Assembly (NCBI RefSeq): GCF_017916325.1
Contig: NC_090142.1
Span: 237,501 to 282,500 of the forward strand
DNA from: Leishmania martiniquensis
Lineage: Eukaryota > Euglenozoa > Kinetoplastea > Trypanosomatida > Trypanosomatidae
Direction: 5' to 3'
DNA: 45,000 nt
Program-made: the position numbers and the translations under genes
Notes under the pieces: model-generated
Databases searched by the model: none
What the model saw: only the letters and a program-made list of their open reading frames with translations
Told to the model about the DNA's origin: nothing
Part shown: positions 9,301-19,325 of the stretch, piece by piece
Layout: each line of letters starts with the position of its first letter
Position numbering within the stretch: the first letter of the stretch is position 1

Positions 9301-12194
9301 CCCCCCTCCCCCTGTTCACGCCATCTCATCGCTCTCTCCCTCTCCCTTGCATCCTCTGCCTCCTCCCTCCGTCTCTCCCCCCCGCCAGCACACCAGCGAC
9401 TCGCCCTCTCTCCTCGCTCTCTTTTTGTACCCCTCCCCTCCCACCCGCCTATACGAGGGGAGAGGAGCGGGGACCGCAGGCGTGCACTACCACCACCACC
9501 GTTGGTGCAGGAGCACGTCTACTTCCCCCTCCGTCGCAGTACATAAGATGGAGCGGAAGCGTCTGAACGGGGCAACGACAACTACCCCCCCTCAGCCATG
9601 AGATCAGCCCCTCACGTCTCCCTACTCCTCTTCCTCACTCCTGCCTACAAAGCGGACGAAGACGTAGGATCCCATGCCCTCCACGCGGCAACGGACATCT
9701 CGAAGTGCGAAAACGCAAGAGGGGGAGAGCGGCGTGTTGCCATCAAACTGAATCGTAAAACTTACACGTACACTGACTCACACACTTACACACTTAGTCG
9801 GGCTAGCTCGACCGCGCTTCTTCTCTCTTTCTCTCTCTTTCATATTTTTATTTGATCCCCTTACACCGACGTACTGGGGGGCTGGCTGGGGGCGAGCAGC
9901 CGTGAGGGAAGCGAAGCTCACGCGTGCACAGGGCCTAGCCTCATCCCCTTACAACAGCGACGAAAGAGGCATCCATGGGACTTTTCTCTCTCCCCCCGCT
10001 TCCTCCTCTCTGTGCGCGTGCATCAGCCATCGCGCGCGCGCTCTCTATCGCCTTCTGCTCGTTCATATCCCTTCAACTGAGCCTCTTATACGGCTCACAC
10101 GACGACTCCGCCATGGTTTCCTGCTGCCGCGTTGGCTTCGCTTCGTGCTGCGTCTTCACACGCATCCCGCCTTCACCCTTCCCCTCAAGCACCGCCGCGC
10201 CGTTTCGAGGCTTTTCTGCACTCTCCGCAATGCGCCAGCTACGCTGCGCTCCCTGTTTTGTTAAGGCCTCCTCCGTCACCTCCCTGATGATCCTGGGCAG
10301 CATCCATCCGTGCGTGACGCCAACGTGGGGATGCAGTGCCCCCCTCTCCCTCCACACACATACACACACTTCTGTGTGGGGTGATGGAGGCAGCTGCACG
10401 CCGCCTGTGGTCCGCCCCGCGTACGAGCTGCACATTCGTTGGTGTTTGCGGGCGGCGGCGGCGGGGAGAGGCCGAGCTGGGCTGGACTGGCGGCTGTGTT
10501 GCAGCGACGTGCGCTCGTGTGAATACTTCTATTCCCTCGCGATGAGTCGTGCGGGCGACTCGGCAACGTATGCTCATTCGCCGCTGCTGCGTGACGGCCC
10601 TGCTGAGTGTTTCCCTGACCCTTACGCCTGCGTTATGGATGGGGGGTGAAATTGCAGCAGGGCGAGTGGCGCCGGGGCAGTGCTGGCCTGTCTCCGGTTC
10701 CTCGGCAGAGTCACCGCAGGGCAACAGATGCGAGTGGGCGGTGGTGGCACGCGCGTGTATCACCTCTGATGTGTGTGCGTGTAAAGGGACACAGCTGAAA
10801 AAAGCGCGAGGAAAGGCTCTCCCCTCTCTTTCTCGTCACTCCCTCCTCTCCCATACCCGCAGCCCACCCCCTTTTTTCTCCCTTTCCATGCGTGTTTTCT
10901 CTTCTGCTCTCTTCAGCTCACACGCACTCACTTATTACTATCGGCACCCGCAAGCTCGAGTCCCTCCTCTCCCTCCACACAGGCTCACATACAACGCCTG
11001 CCTCTCTATCGCGACACGCTCGTGCTCAAGGACGTGTAATCAATCTTCAGTGGCACCCGCCCGCGGGTACGCACCTTGCGCCAACGCTGCGCGTGTGTGT
11101 GTGTGCACGCGCTTCGCTCCGTTGCGACGAAAAGACGCAGAGGACGAACGGTCCCCCCCCAGTGAAAGCGCCGGTGGGGAGAGGGACGAGAAGACGCAGA
11201 TACAGTCGCAGAGAAGAGCGAGGCCGGGCGGCAGGGACGAGCCGCGACGCGATCGAGGGCTTCTCCCTCCACCTTTTGACGAATTGAAAGCACGGGGGGA
11301 GGGGTCAGACGAAAGCGAGTATACGTGCAGAAAAAAAAGGTGCGGGCAAGGGAGCATGCCGGCACCTGCACAACTGCCCACACGTACAGATACGATATTC
11401 TATTAGCGGAAGTGGGGGGCAATTAGAAAGAGGAGGTGAAGCGGGTGCTGCTGCGGGTGCTCGTTCGCCGTAACCGCGATCGTGTTGTGCTGCTCGCTGC
11501 GCCCGTGTGTGTATGTGTGTATGTGCATGTATACACACATATCTATACATATCGGCTTCATTGATTCTCCCTCTTTCTTGTTCGTGGTGCATCGCCGTTT
11601 TCTTGCGTCTTGGCTTTGTGTGGTTGGGTGCCGTCGCACCTCCTCCCGTTTCGCCCATCTTTTTTTTTCTCCTGGGCCGCTTTTTCTTCCGCTGGTTCTC
11701 TTCTGCGGATTCTCTGCGTTGAGTCCCCCCTCCCCCTCCCCCCTCTCATCTCTCTTTTCCTTCATCTCATCATCTGACCTTTTCGTGTGCCCAGGCCTCC
11801 CCCTCTCGCCTTTCTCCGACTCCTTCGAAGAATTTGTTTTCCCGCCTTCAGTCGCTTCGCCGCGCCCAGCGCGATTGCCCTTGCGAGGCGGATAGCAGAT
11901 CCGATCACACGTGGGCAGAGGACATCTACACACCCTATCGCTCGTTCGGACTGTATCGCCGTTTGACCTATACTCCTCCCCTCCCCCCTTTTCGCACTTT
12001 CTTTTCTTGCTCGTGTGCACCTGTGGCTTGTGTGCTCTGGGACTGAAACAGCTCTCGCGCCTTCCTCTCCCTCCAACACTCTTCGCCCCATCTGCTTAGT
12101 ATTCTTTGGTGAATATTTGTCCAGTGCCTGTGTGCGCGTGTGATTGAGCGCGTCTCTTTGCCTCTCCCCCTTTTTCTTGCGCTGTGAACTGTCC

Positions 12195-12213
12195 GTGTGT
12201 GTGTGTGTGTGTG
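12195..12213. repeat. TG microsatellite
   Basis: GT dinucleotide tract followed by ACAG, in the pyrimidine-rich region upstream of the 12899 gene. Confidence 0.8.
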
Positions 12214-12494
12214 ACAGCTGCCATCCTTTGTTTCTCCATTGGTTTCTATGCGCGCCTTCCTCCCCTCTCTCGTTGTTCTCTGCGGTTGACTGAGGCCCCC
12301 CTTCCCTCTTGCAGATTCCATCTTGCACTCGATTTTGTCGCTCCCCCCCTTTTTTATTCGTTGCAGCTCTGTGGCAGTCAGACGGCGACACTTCTTTTTT
12401 TTTCTCTCTCCCTTCGGCCTTCCTGTCGCGCTCTCTTCGTGCACTCGCGCGCCTACAGACCCCTCCTTTTGCTGAAGGATTCCCACCACCACCA

Positions 12495-12549
12495 CCCCTT
12501 TTTTTTCTTCACGGGCGTGTTCCCCCCTCTCTCTCGACTTGCACATCAG
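12495..12549 (+). promoter_or_regulatory. Candidate trans-splice acceptor for the tail-anchored protein gene
   Basis: A tract containing CCCC plus eight T residues and a later CCCCCCTCTCTCTC run ends at the first suitable AG, 12548-12549. This implies a 5' UTR of about 350 nt. Other candidates lie at 12365-12366 and near 12457. Confidence 0.35.
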
Positions 12550-12898
12550 TACGGTCAGACTCGCAACGGCCCTTTTTGACTTTGTGCTGAAGTGGACGGC
12601 GCACGTGCATGTGCGTATGTGTGTGCGCGTGCGCTCATAGGTGTACACACAGACACACAAGCTCATCGCTTCAGACAGTCTCTCAATCCCTCGCTCACAC
12701 TTGTAGCTCTCTCGCTCGAGCACCCACGTACGCGCCAACTCGAGCGTCAGTGCGAGGGAAGAGGGAAGGGGGTGAGGGAGAGTGTGTGAGAAGCTGCCGA
12801 TTCGCGCGCGCAACAACCCCATCGGAGAAGACCACATTTTTGGGCCGCGCTTTCTCTCCACGACGTTGCACCGCGCTGACGCCTCAGCGCAAGTTTCC

Positions 12899-15800
12899 AT
12901 GGCTGCAACGCAGCGCAGTGTTGCGCTCCATGCCTTGCCACCGTTGGGGTCGCCCACCTTCGCCGACGCGGAGGGTTGCGAGGTGGCAGCGGTGTCGGCC
13001 CTGGCGGCGCTGGCTGATGTGACACAACATCATGGTGTTGTCCACTCTCCCGCGACGCCGGCGGTGGTGGGGACGTTTGCAGCCTTTCTGCACCGCATTC
13101 AATCAGCTTCGCCCCACCCGAGCCAAGCTGTGCCGCTGTTGGGCAGCCAAACAGCACGCACGACGCCGCGCTCGAGGAGACGCGACAAAGTGGTAGGCAA
13201 CGGCCAAACACCTCTTCCAGTCCCTGTAGCACCTCTGCTGCAGCTGCTGTCACCAGCAGACAGCGCGTTACACTCTGCGTCGTCTCTGCCATCAGCATCG
13301 ACACCACCGCCGCCGTACGTGGAGACCTCAACTCCGCAGGCAGCCTTTGGCACCGGGACCTTCGCCCCTCCGCCGGCACTCGTCAGGCACGTGCGATTAC
13401 CACTGCGGTGGGCGGCCGTGGCGGCAAGGAGGCGGTGCCGCGTCGCCGGTGACGAAGTCGAGCACGCGGATGGCTTGGCTTTGGAAGCGCTGTCGCCGAC
13501 CCCGCTTCCGGTGCCCGCTGCAGGTGCGCGTTCATCATCGCTTTCGCACGCGCCGCAGCACGGCGCTCCGTCATCGGGGTCTCATGCCACAACATGCAGC
13601 TCCCCTCTCGCGGACGGTGAGGTGACTCTCGTCAGCGACCACGTGGACGCGGTGCTACCGGCGTGGGCGTACCTATCTTCGCACATCGCCGACGCCGTCC
13701 AGCCGACACGCGTCATGTCAGCCCCCACTAGCACTCTTCCGAGGGGCGAGTCCTTCACTGAGGCCCCGGCGGTGGGCAGCCAACACCACCGCAGCCACAG
13801 CGACCACAGCAGCGCAGCCAGCTCTCTGGTCGGAGAGGGGCTTTGCCCGCCCTCGCTGCGGGCGACGGCTTCGGCTAGTAGGGACGAGTATGTGGATCGG
13901 CAGTCGTGCTTGTACCCGAGCGAGCTGGCGGAGGCTTGCGCACTGGCACAGCGACGGCGATCGGAGTCGAAGACAGTCGCTGTAGCTGCATCGGCGTTGA
14001 GCTCTCTGCACCTGCTCCGGCTGGAGCTTCAGGTCGATGTGGAGCAGAGTTCACCCACGCTGAGGAACGCGGCGCCAGCTGAGCGGCAGAGCCTGCTGGA
14101 CCAAGCCCTCGCTGAATTCACGGTGACGGGCGTGCTGCCGACGACGGTGCTGCGGGGCGTGCTGAATGACGCTGCGCTGCGGCTGTTGGCGAGTGTGGAC
14201 GATCTGGTGCTGCGACGGGTTGCCGGGGCGGCGGACTTGGCTACTCAAGCAGAGGTCAAGCCTCACGACGGCGGCACACCGAGCTCCTCGGCAGCACCCG
14301 CAACCACCGCTCAATCCTGTTGCCACCGTGTCGTGCCGCTCAGCTTACATGCCCGCACGCTTCAAAGGAAGCCACGCACCGCGGCTACGGCCATGGCGGG
14401 TCGACTGCCGCTAAGCACGTCTGTGCTCTCTGCAACGGCCTCCACCGTATCCGGCACGACCGACTCGCCGCTCCGTATGCCGACGGGGCCTACCATCCTG
14501 CTCACGCGGCTGATCTTGACGGTGCTTGTGCATCAGCAGCAGACTCTCGCGACATTCACCGCTCCTGAGGCGCGAGTGGTGCCGGCAGTGCAAGAGGGCC
14601 AGGCGCCGTTGACAAACGGACAGGATGGAGTGGGGGCACCAGCGGCGTCGGGGGCTTGCTCCCCGTCTTCGTCCGAGACAGACGCGACTGCGCGGATGGA
14701 TGACAACGCCGCCGTGTCGTTGGCGAGCGCCATCATACCGCATCTCTTCCCCTTCAGCTTCGCATTGTCGCGCTTCACGAAAAAGCTCTCTCTCTCAAGC
14801 GCTGTAGGCTACGAGGCGCTGCGTACTGAAGCAGCGATCATAGGCGCTGCGGGTTTATGCGGCTCTGCCGCGGGGGCTGCGGAGGAAGACGCTGCCGCCG
14901 CCGCAGCGGAAATCTCAGAGACGCGGGTGTCAGAGTTCGGTGACGGCGCAACTGCGACGATGATGGGGGCTGGCACACGCTCGGCTGGCGTAGACACGCC
15001 GACGCAGCCGTGGACGTGGCAGGACATCGCTGTTAGCGCGGTGCGAGCGATGTGCGGCTTGCCAGAGCTGAAGTCGCTTCCAACGCCGGCGGCAATGATG
15101 CCTTTCTTCTCTTCCCCGTCGACGTTTTCGCAGGCAGCGTGCTCAGTGGCTGCAGGGGTTGCCGAGACGGCAACCAGGTCCACTACGCTCACCCCACAGT
15201 TGATGTCGGAGCGCTGGCGGCCGAGCAATACGATGGTCGCTGAAGCGACCACCGCTGTCACGACGGTGGCAGAAGGCGTCGGCGTTACCGCTGCCGCTGA
15301 TTCCGTTCACGCCAGCGAGGCAGTGATCGATCCCGCGGCGGACCAGGGAGTGGAACGCGAGTGCCATGGGCCGAGCCGGCTCGCTGAGGAGAACCAGGAG
15401 AAGGTCGAGATCGGCGCCGGCAGCGCCATCGATGATTCGCCGCGGCGCTGGGAGGCGGATAAGGCGACGGCGGCGCTGACGAGTGTCGTAGAGGCCGTGC
15501 ACTGTCGTGTTGGAGCGCTTTGCGGGCAACTGAAGCTGCTGTCAGCGTTCATGGAGACAAGCGAAGCTGAAACGGAAGCCGGCGATGGAGACGCCGACGC
15601 CGGCAGTAACGGCGCAGCCAGCTACGGCGGTGCTGATAGCAGCGTGAAGCAGCAGAAAGAGGCACCTGAGGGCCTGAGGGGTACTGTGGTCCCTGCTGCG
15701 ACCTACTGGACTTCAAAGACAGACACTGCTCATCTCCGCCGTTGCGCCGGCGACCATGCCTGCCTGGAGAGCGTCACGGAAGCTGCTCAGCAGGTGCTTG

Positions 15801-17917
15801 TGTGTGGGCTGATGCTCTTGACAACCACCGGCCTCTCGGTGTCCGAACCTGCTGACAGCGGCGGGGCGATTTCCACGACGGAGAGGGCGACTGCCGGCGA
15901 CTCTGAGAAGCGAAGGGCAGGCTCTCGCATCCTCCTCCTCTCCCTGCTCGCCACCGCCGAGGGCAGCGGTGGCAGCTCCGTGGAGCACACGTGCGGCACT
16001 GCGCACGAGCTGAGACGCTGGCTCTCCGTGTACGAACGCTACCTCTCCGAGTATGTATGTACCCCACTGGAGCAGCTCGAGAGAAGCATGACGGAAGCCG
16101 TCAGCGGAGCCGCCGCGACAACGAGCGCCGCTACGGCGGCATCCATGATCCGCGAAGACGGCAACGGAAGCTGGGGTAACGTGCCAAGGACCACGCGTCG
16201 CGTGGTCCCTGGGTCAGTGACACTGGTAAAAGAAGCGCGCCGCCACCACCGCCACCGCCGCCACGCTGCGGCCGTGAAGGCCTCACTGGGTGACGAAAAG
16301 TGGTATGGCGCGCGGGTGGCCGAGGAGGCGAACGGGTCCGACGCTGACTCCCCAGTGCTGCCTGCCTTGTCCATTGCGAGGGCCACTGTGCGGCTCTGCC
16401 GCACTATGGCCAGGACGTCGGCACCGCCTCTCGATGGGGCCAGTGCTGCTTCGAGCAAGGAACTTTTGAGCCACCAGCCCACACCCACCACCGCCACCGG
16501 CCGCCGTGGTGGGGCTGCAGTGCCCGATACAGGCTCCCTACACCAGCTTCACTGCCACCGGCGCTGCCGCTGCATCTCGAATTCGCCTTGCGCCTTTATG
16601 CTTACGGTCGGTGCCACCGCGGACAGCGCTCGCCCCCTGCACAAGCGCATTGCCGATCTTGTGGACACCATTACCAGTGTGCTGCGACTGCTAGAGGCAG
16701 AAGAGCGACGGTGGGCAGCGCTGCAGGGGCCAGTCGCGGGCTTGCAAGGACACTGGCGCGACATGTGGGCGATCATCAATGAGGAGCGTGCCCAGTGGTG
16801 TGAGATGGCGCAGTCGTCGCTCTGGGCTTTGAGGGGGCAGATGCGAAGCACGCTGGCGATGGAGAAGTCACTCGGGTTGTCATTGGTTGAGGTGGAGGGA
16901 GTCACTGCTGTCGCCGCTGCTGCTAACGCTGACCCTGCTGCTGATGCACTCGCTGCTGAGTCCACGTCTGCGTTAGCGGCGACCGTTGAGCTTGAGGAGC
17001 TCACCTCTCCAGCAAGGGAGCCTGACGCGTTCAGTCGGCGTCGCGTTGCCCTGCAGCCCACGCGGGCGCCGGTAGCTGCCATGCTGTTAAAGCCAAATTT
17101 TGGCGAAGCCGGCTTGTTCCCGGCGCCGTCGCCCTTGGGGCTGTCACCGGAAGCTGTGACGGAGGAGTCTGCGGAGGAACGAGCCACGGCGGGCGCGGGC
17201 AAAGGCTTGGAGGTGGCGGGGGAGGAGACGCCGGTGTCGCCAGCGCTGTCGACCCCGTCTCGAGAGTCACACATCAAGCAAGTGGAGCCCGAGGCTGAGG
17301 ATGGGGGCGAATTGCAAGATGCGCTTCTTGACGAGGCCGCCATGGTCGAGGACAGCGAGACCTGTGAGCAAGGAGGCGACAGCATCAAGGCGTCGGCCGA
17401 GAAACTGTGTGACAAGCCCACGGCGACCGCGAAGGCAGCAACGCCATCTCCGCCACCTCTCCTCTCCGCCGCAGCGTTCAACCGTCTCACCACTACTCCG
17501 GGGCAGAAGCACATGCCCCAACACAACCAGTCAACGCATAATAGACACGCGAAACAGTCGTGCCGAGCTCGGGCGACGCAGCCGCTGCCACAGGCCCCAT
17601 CTCGTCGAAAGGCAGCAGGGTCACGCGCGCAGACCTCGCGAAACGACGCTGCACCTGCGGCACCTCTGCGAAGTGCGACAGTGTTGAGAGCGGCATCACG
17701 TGGCTCAGCGCGATCATCGCCGCAGTGGGACCTGGTCGCCGATGCTGGTACTGTTGCCGCGGCGGCCTCGGCGGAGGGTAATCTCGCCTTTGCGCTGCAC
17801 CAACTGCCGCTGCTTCGCACGCTGGCACCGCTGTACGTCGATGGGGCTGTACTCCGCCAGGCCACCCCGTTCATGGCCATCGGTGCAGTTCTGTATCTCC
17901 TCCTCCTCCTCTTGTGA
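12899..17917 (+). CDS. Unknown 1,672-residue protein with C-terminal tail anchor
   Basis: This protein is not recognised. It is Ala/Ser/Thr-rich with long low-complexity segments. More structured parts stand out: a Leu-rich helical block at about residues 369-448, a second at about 615-650 (containing FPFSFALSRF), a His/Arg cluster near residue 1115 (RRHHRHRRH), and a long helical, probably coiled-coil segment at about 1244-1335 containing several Trp residues (including HWRDMWAIINEE and LWALRGQM). The last 17 residues (TPFMAIGAVLYLLLLLL) form one short hydrophobic helix ending at the C-terminus, the form of a tail anchor, so the protein would face the cytosol from an organelle membrane. No N-terminal signal peptide is seen. 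The ATG at 12899 was chosen; the frame upstream opens only with a GTG codon. Function is unknown. Confidence 0.85.
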   Translation: MAATQRSVALHALPPLGSPTFADAEGCEVAAVSALAALADVTQHHGVVHSPATPAVVGTFAAFLHRIQSASPHPSQAVPLLGSQTARTTPRSRRRDKVVGNGQTPLPVPVAPLLQLLSPADSALHSASSLPSASTPPPPYVETSTPQAAFGTGTFAPPPALVRHVRLPLRWAAVAARRRCRVAGDEVEHADGLALEALSPTPLPVPAAGARSSSLSHAPQHGAPSSGSHATTCSSPLADGEVTLVSDHVDAVLPAWAYLSSHIADAVQPTRVMSAPTSTLPRGESFTEAPAVGSQHHRSHSDHSSAASSLVGEGLCPPSLRATASASRDEYVDRQSCLYPSELAEACALAQRRRSESKTVAVAASALSSLHLLRLELQVDVEQSSPTLRNAAPAERQSLLDQALAEFTVTGVLPTTVLRGVLNDAALRLLASVDDLVLRRVAGAADLATQAEVKPHDGGTPSSSAAPATTAQSCCHRVVPLSLHARTLQRKPRTAATAMAGRLPLSTSVLSATASTVSGTTDSPLRMPTGPTILLTRLILTVLVHQQQTLATFTAPEARVVPAVQEGQAPLTNGQDGVGAPAASGACSPSSSETDATARMDDNAAVSLASAIIPHLFPFSFALSRFTKKLSLSSAVGYEALRTEAAIIGAAGLCGSAAGAAEEDAAAAAAEISETRVSEFGDGATATMMGAGTRSAGVDTPTQPWTWQDIAVSAVRAMCGLPELKSLPTPAAMMPFFSSPSTFSQAACSVAAGVAETATRSTTLTPQLMSERWRPSNTMVAEATTAVTTVAEGVGVTAAADSVHASEAVIDPAADQGVERECHGPSRLAEENQEKVEIGAGSAIDDSPRRWEADKATAALTSVVEAVHCRVGALCGQLKLLSAFMETSEAETEAGDGDADAGSNGAASYGGADSSVKQQKEAPEGLRGTVVPAATYWTSKTDTAHLRRCAGDHACLESVTEAAQQVLVCGLMLLTTTGLSVSEPADSGGAISTTERATAGDSEKRRAGSRILLLSLLATAEGSGGSSVEHTCGTAHELRRWLSVYERYLSEYVCTPLEQLERSMTEAVSGAAATTSAATAASMIREDGNGSWGNVPRTTRRVVPGSVTLVKEARRHHRHRRHAAAVKASLGDEKWYGARVAEEANGSDADSPVLPALSIARATVRLCRTMARTSAPPLDGASAASSKELLSHQPTPTTATGRRGGAAVPDTGSLHQLHCHRRCRCISNSPCAFMLTVGATADSARPLHKRIADLVDTITSVLRLLEAEERRWAALQGPVAGLQGHWRDMWAIINEERAQWCEMAQSSLWALRGQMRSTLAMEKSLGLSLVEVEGVTAVAAAANADPAADALAAESTSALAATVELEELTSPAREPDAFSRRRVALQPTRAPVAAMLLKPNFGEAGLFPAPSPLGLSPEAVTEESAEERATAGAGKGLEVAGEETPVSPALSTPSRESHIKQVEPEAEDGGELQDALLDEAAMVEDSETCEQGGDSIKASAEKLCDKPTATAKAATPSPPPLLSAAAFNRLTTTPGQKHMPQHNQSTHNRHAKQSCRARATQPLPQAPSRRKAAGSRAQTSRNDAAPAAPLRSATVLRAASRGSARSSPQWDLVADAGTVAAAASAEGNLAFALHQLPLLRTLAPLYVDGAVLRQATPFMAIGAVLYLLLLLL
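16188..16208. repeat. Perfect 10-bp inverted repeat inside the coding region
   Basis: GGACCACGCG at 16188-16197 and CGCGTGGTCC at 16199-16208 are exact reverse complements around a single central T. It lies inside the tail-anchored protein gene. With almost no loop it would be a DNA palindrome rather than a simple RNA hairpin; it may be chance in GC-rich coding sequence. Confidence 0.7.
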
Positions 17918-17979
17918 AGGCGGCAGTGATGAGGCAGGCCATGCGCGCCGCGGGACCGTGCCCTGTGGTGCCGCTGCCT

Positions 17980-17999
17980 CACACACGCACACACACACA
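17980..17999. repeat. CA microsatellite
   Basis: CA dinucleotide tract shortly after the stop codon of the tail-anchored protein gene, hence probably at the start of its 3' UTR. Confidence 0.8.
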
Positions 18000-19140
18000 G
18001 GTGTATATGTGTATATGCACCCGTAGGATCAACTTATTTATTTGTCGTTGCTTCGTTGTCTTGATTACGTCCGGGCGATTTGCATCGCAGGGGGCAGGTG
18101 GTATAGTCGCCTCTTCGCTCTCTTTTCTTCTCCCCTCCGGATAATGTATAAGTGCCACTGTGTGCCCCGCGACTCTTCCTGCTCCTTCAACGTTCTTCAG
18201 CCAGCCGCTCCCGCGCACCCTCTGCAGCGCCGCCAAGACCGCCTGGCAGGCACCCGCAGACCCAATACACAGCAGCCACCTTGCCGGCATACTGCTGGCT
18301 CTCCAGCGCCCTCAGCTGGGGATGTGGCACTACCCCCCCTGTTCCCCCCTTTTTTTGGTATCTCTCGCTCCCCTTCGCCTGTTAGGTGCCCCTCCCCTGC
18401 CCTCTTCTCCCTCTCTTCGTCCCTCTCCGCGGGGTTCTCCCCACCCAGCAAAAGATTGCTGACCATCGGCACTGTGTGCGTGTGTGTGCCCGTGCGGAGG
18501 GGAGAGAGAGGCCGGTGGTGTTCGCAGAGAGGGGGTGGGTGTGGTGGACGACAACCCTCGGCCGCGTCTCTCTCTCTCTCACTATCCCTCTGAGACGAAG
18601 GAAAGAGCGACAGGCTGCCCATTGGACCCTCCACGTCCTCCTGCCGATGGCTTGGCGAGTAGCGGAGAGTGGGGCGACGACGGAGCCAGCGTGCTGTCGA
18701 GCACCCATCGTCATCGCCGATTGCTGCTTCGTGCTTGTCTGGATCTCTTTCCTGTAACCATTGAGGAGGACAGCAGTGTTGGTGGTGAAGCGTGCCGGTG
18801 CTCGGCGCCTCGCTGACATCCGCACCGCCGACACCTCCATCACCAATATGAACGCTCATTTCCCTCTTCTTACCTATTCGCCTCTGTGCCCATGCCCATA
18901 CACACATACGTATGCGTGCAACTGTCGATTGAAACAGCAGATCGACTCTCTTTGCCCACCTCTTACACACTATTGTCTCCGTAGCTTTAGCCTCTACGCC
19001 CATCTCTCTTCGTTGCATCCGCACACACGCGTCTCTCTGTGCGAGCGCGGGCGTGTCTGCTCGGCTGGTGTGTACCTGTGCGCAAGGCCTTGCGGGAGGC
19101 GAAATCGAAGCAGACACGTTGCAGCAAAGGGGCAGCGGCA

Positions 19141-19201
19141 ACTCTTTTTGCCTTTGCCTCTGATTCCCCATCACCCCCCTTTCTCCTCCGCTGCCTTGGA
19201 G
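19141..19201 (+). promoter_or_regulatory. Candidate trans-splice acceptor for the Rab gene
   Basis: A C/T-rich stretch of about 60 nt ends at AG 19200-19201. This would give a 5' UTR of about 124 nt that includes the purine-rich block at 19257-19325. Confidence 0.45.
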
Positions 19202-19256
19202 GCTCAGCCTATACTACTCTCGTCGTCGCAGCAGCACACGCGCAACAGCGAACACG

Positions 19257-19325
19257 CAGGGGGAGAGAGGAAGCGAGAGAGCGAGAGAGAGGGGAAAGAG
19301 CGCGATAGAGAGAGAGTGAGGGAAC
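19257..19325 (+). repeat. Purine-rich (GA) tract directly upstream of the Rab start
   Basis: Nearly all bases are G or A, with many GAGAG units, running up to the ATG at 19326. It is the opposite composition from the pyrimidine-rich flanks found elsewhere in the window and would lie in the 5' UTR. Confidence 0.75.

Larger units (their letters stand above)
8544..12898 (+). other. Long (4.36 kb) intergenic region without a convincing gene
   Basis: This is the longest gap in the window. It holds many C/T-rich tracts (for example about 8610-8700, 9300-9460, 10810-10990, 11640-11830 and 12240-12560), TG/CA microsatellites at 9277-9300 and 12195-12213, and a block at about 10380-10800 of more balanced, non-repetitive composition. 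Several polypyrimidine-AG combinations could act as splice acceptors, so an extra short or non-coding transcript is possible. ATG-initiated ORFs at 9598-9855, 9975-10649 and 10570-11406 exist but overlap low-complexity sequence and show no recognisable domain, so none is called as a gene. Confidence 0.55.
17918..19325 (+). other. Intergenic region before the Rab gene
   Basis: No convincing gene. A CA tract lies just after the stop (17980-17999), CT-rich stretches occur around 18340-18430, an acceptor-like pyrimidine tract ends at 19200-19201, and the final 70 nt before the Rab ATG are strongly purine-rich. Open frames across 18386-18846 on both strands show no family features. Confidence 0.6.

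Noticed and set aside
16188..16208. Perfect 21-nt palindrome as a regulatory site
   Set aside because: It lies inside a coding region and encodes an ordinary Arg/Thr/Val stretch; chance is likely in GC-rich sequence, so it is listed only as a repeat.
16549..17994. 481-codon minus-strand open frame
   Set aside because: It is antisense to the 12899-17917 gene and arises from its high third-position GC; composition is Ala/Ser-rich with no domain.
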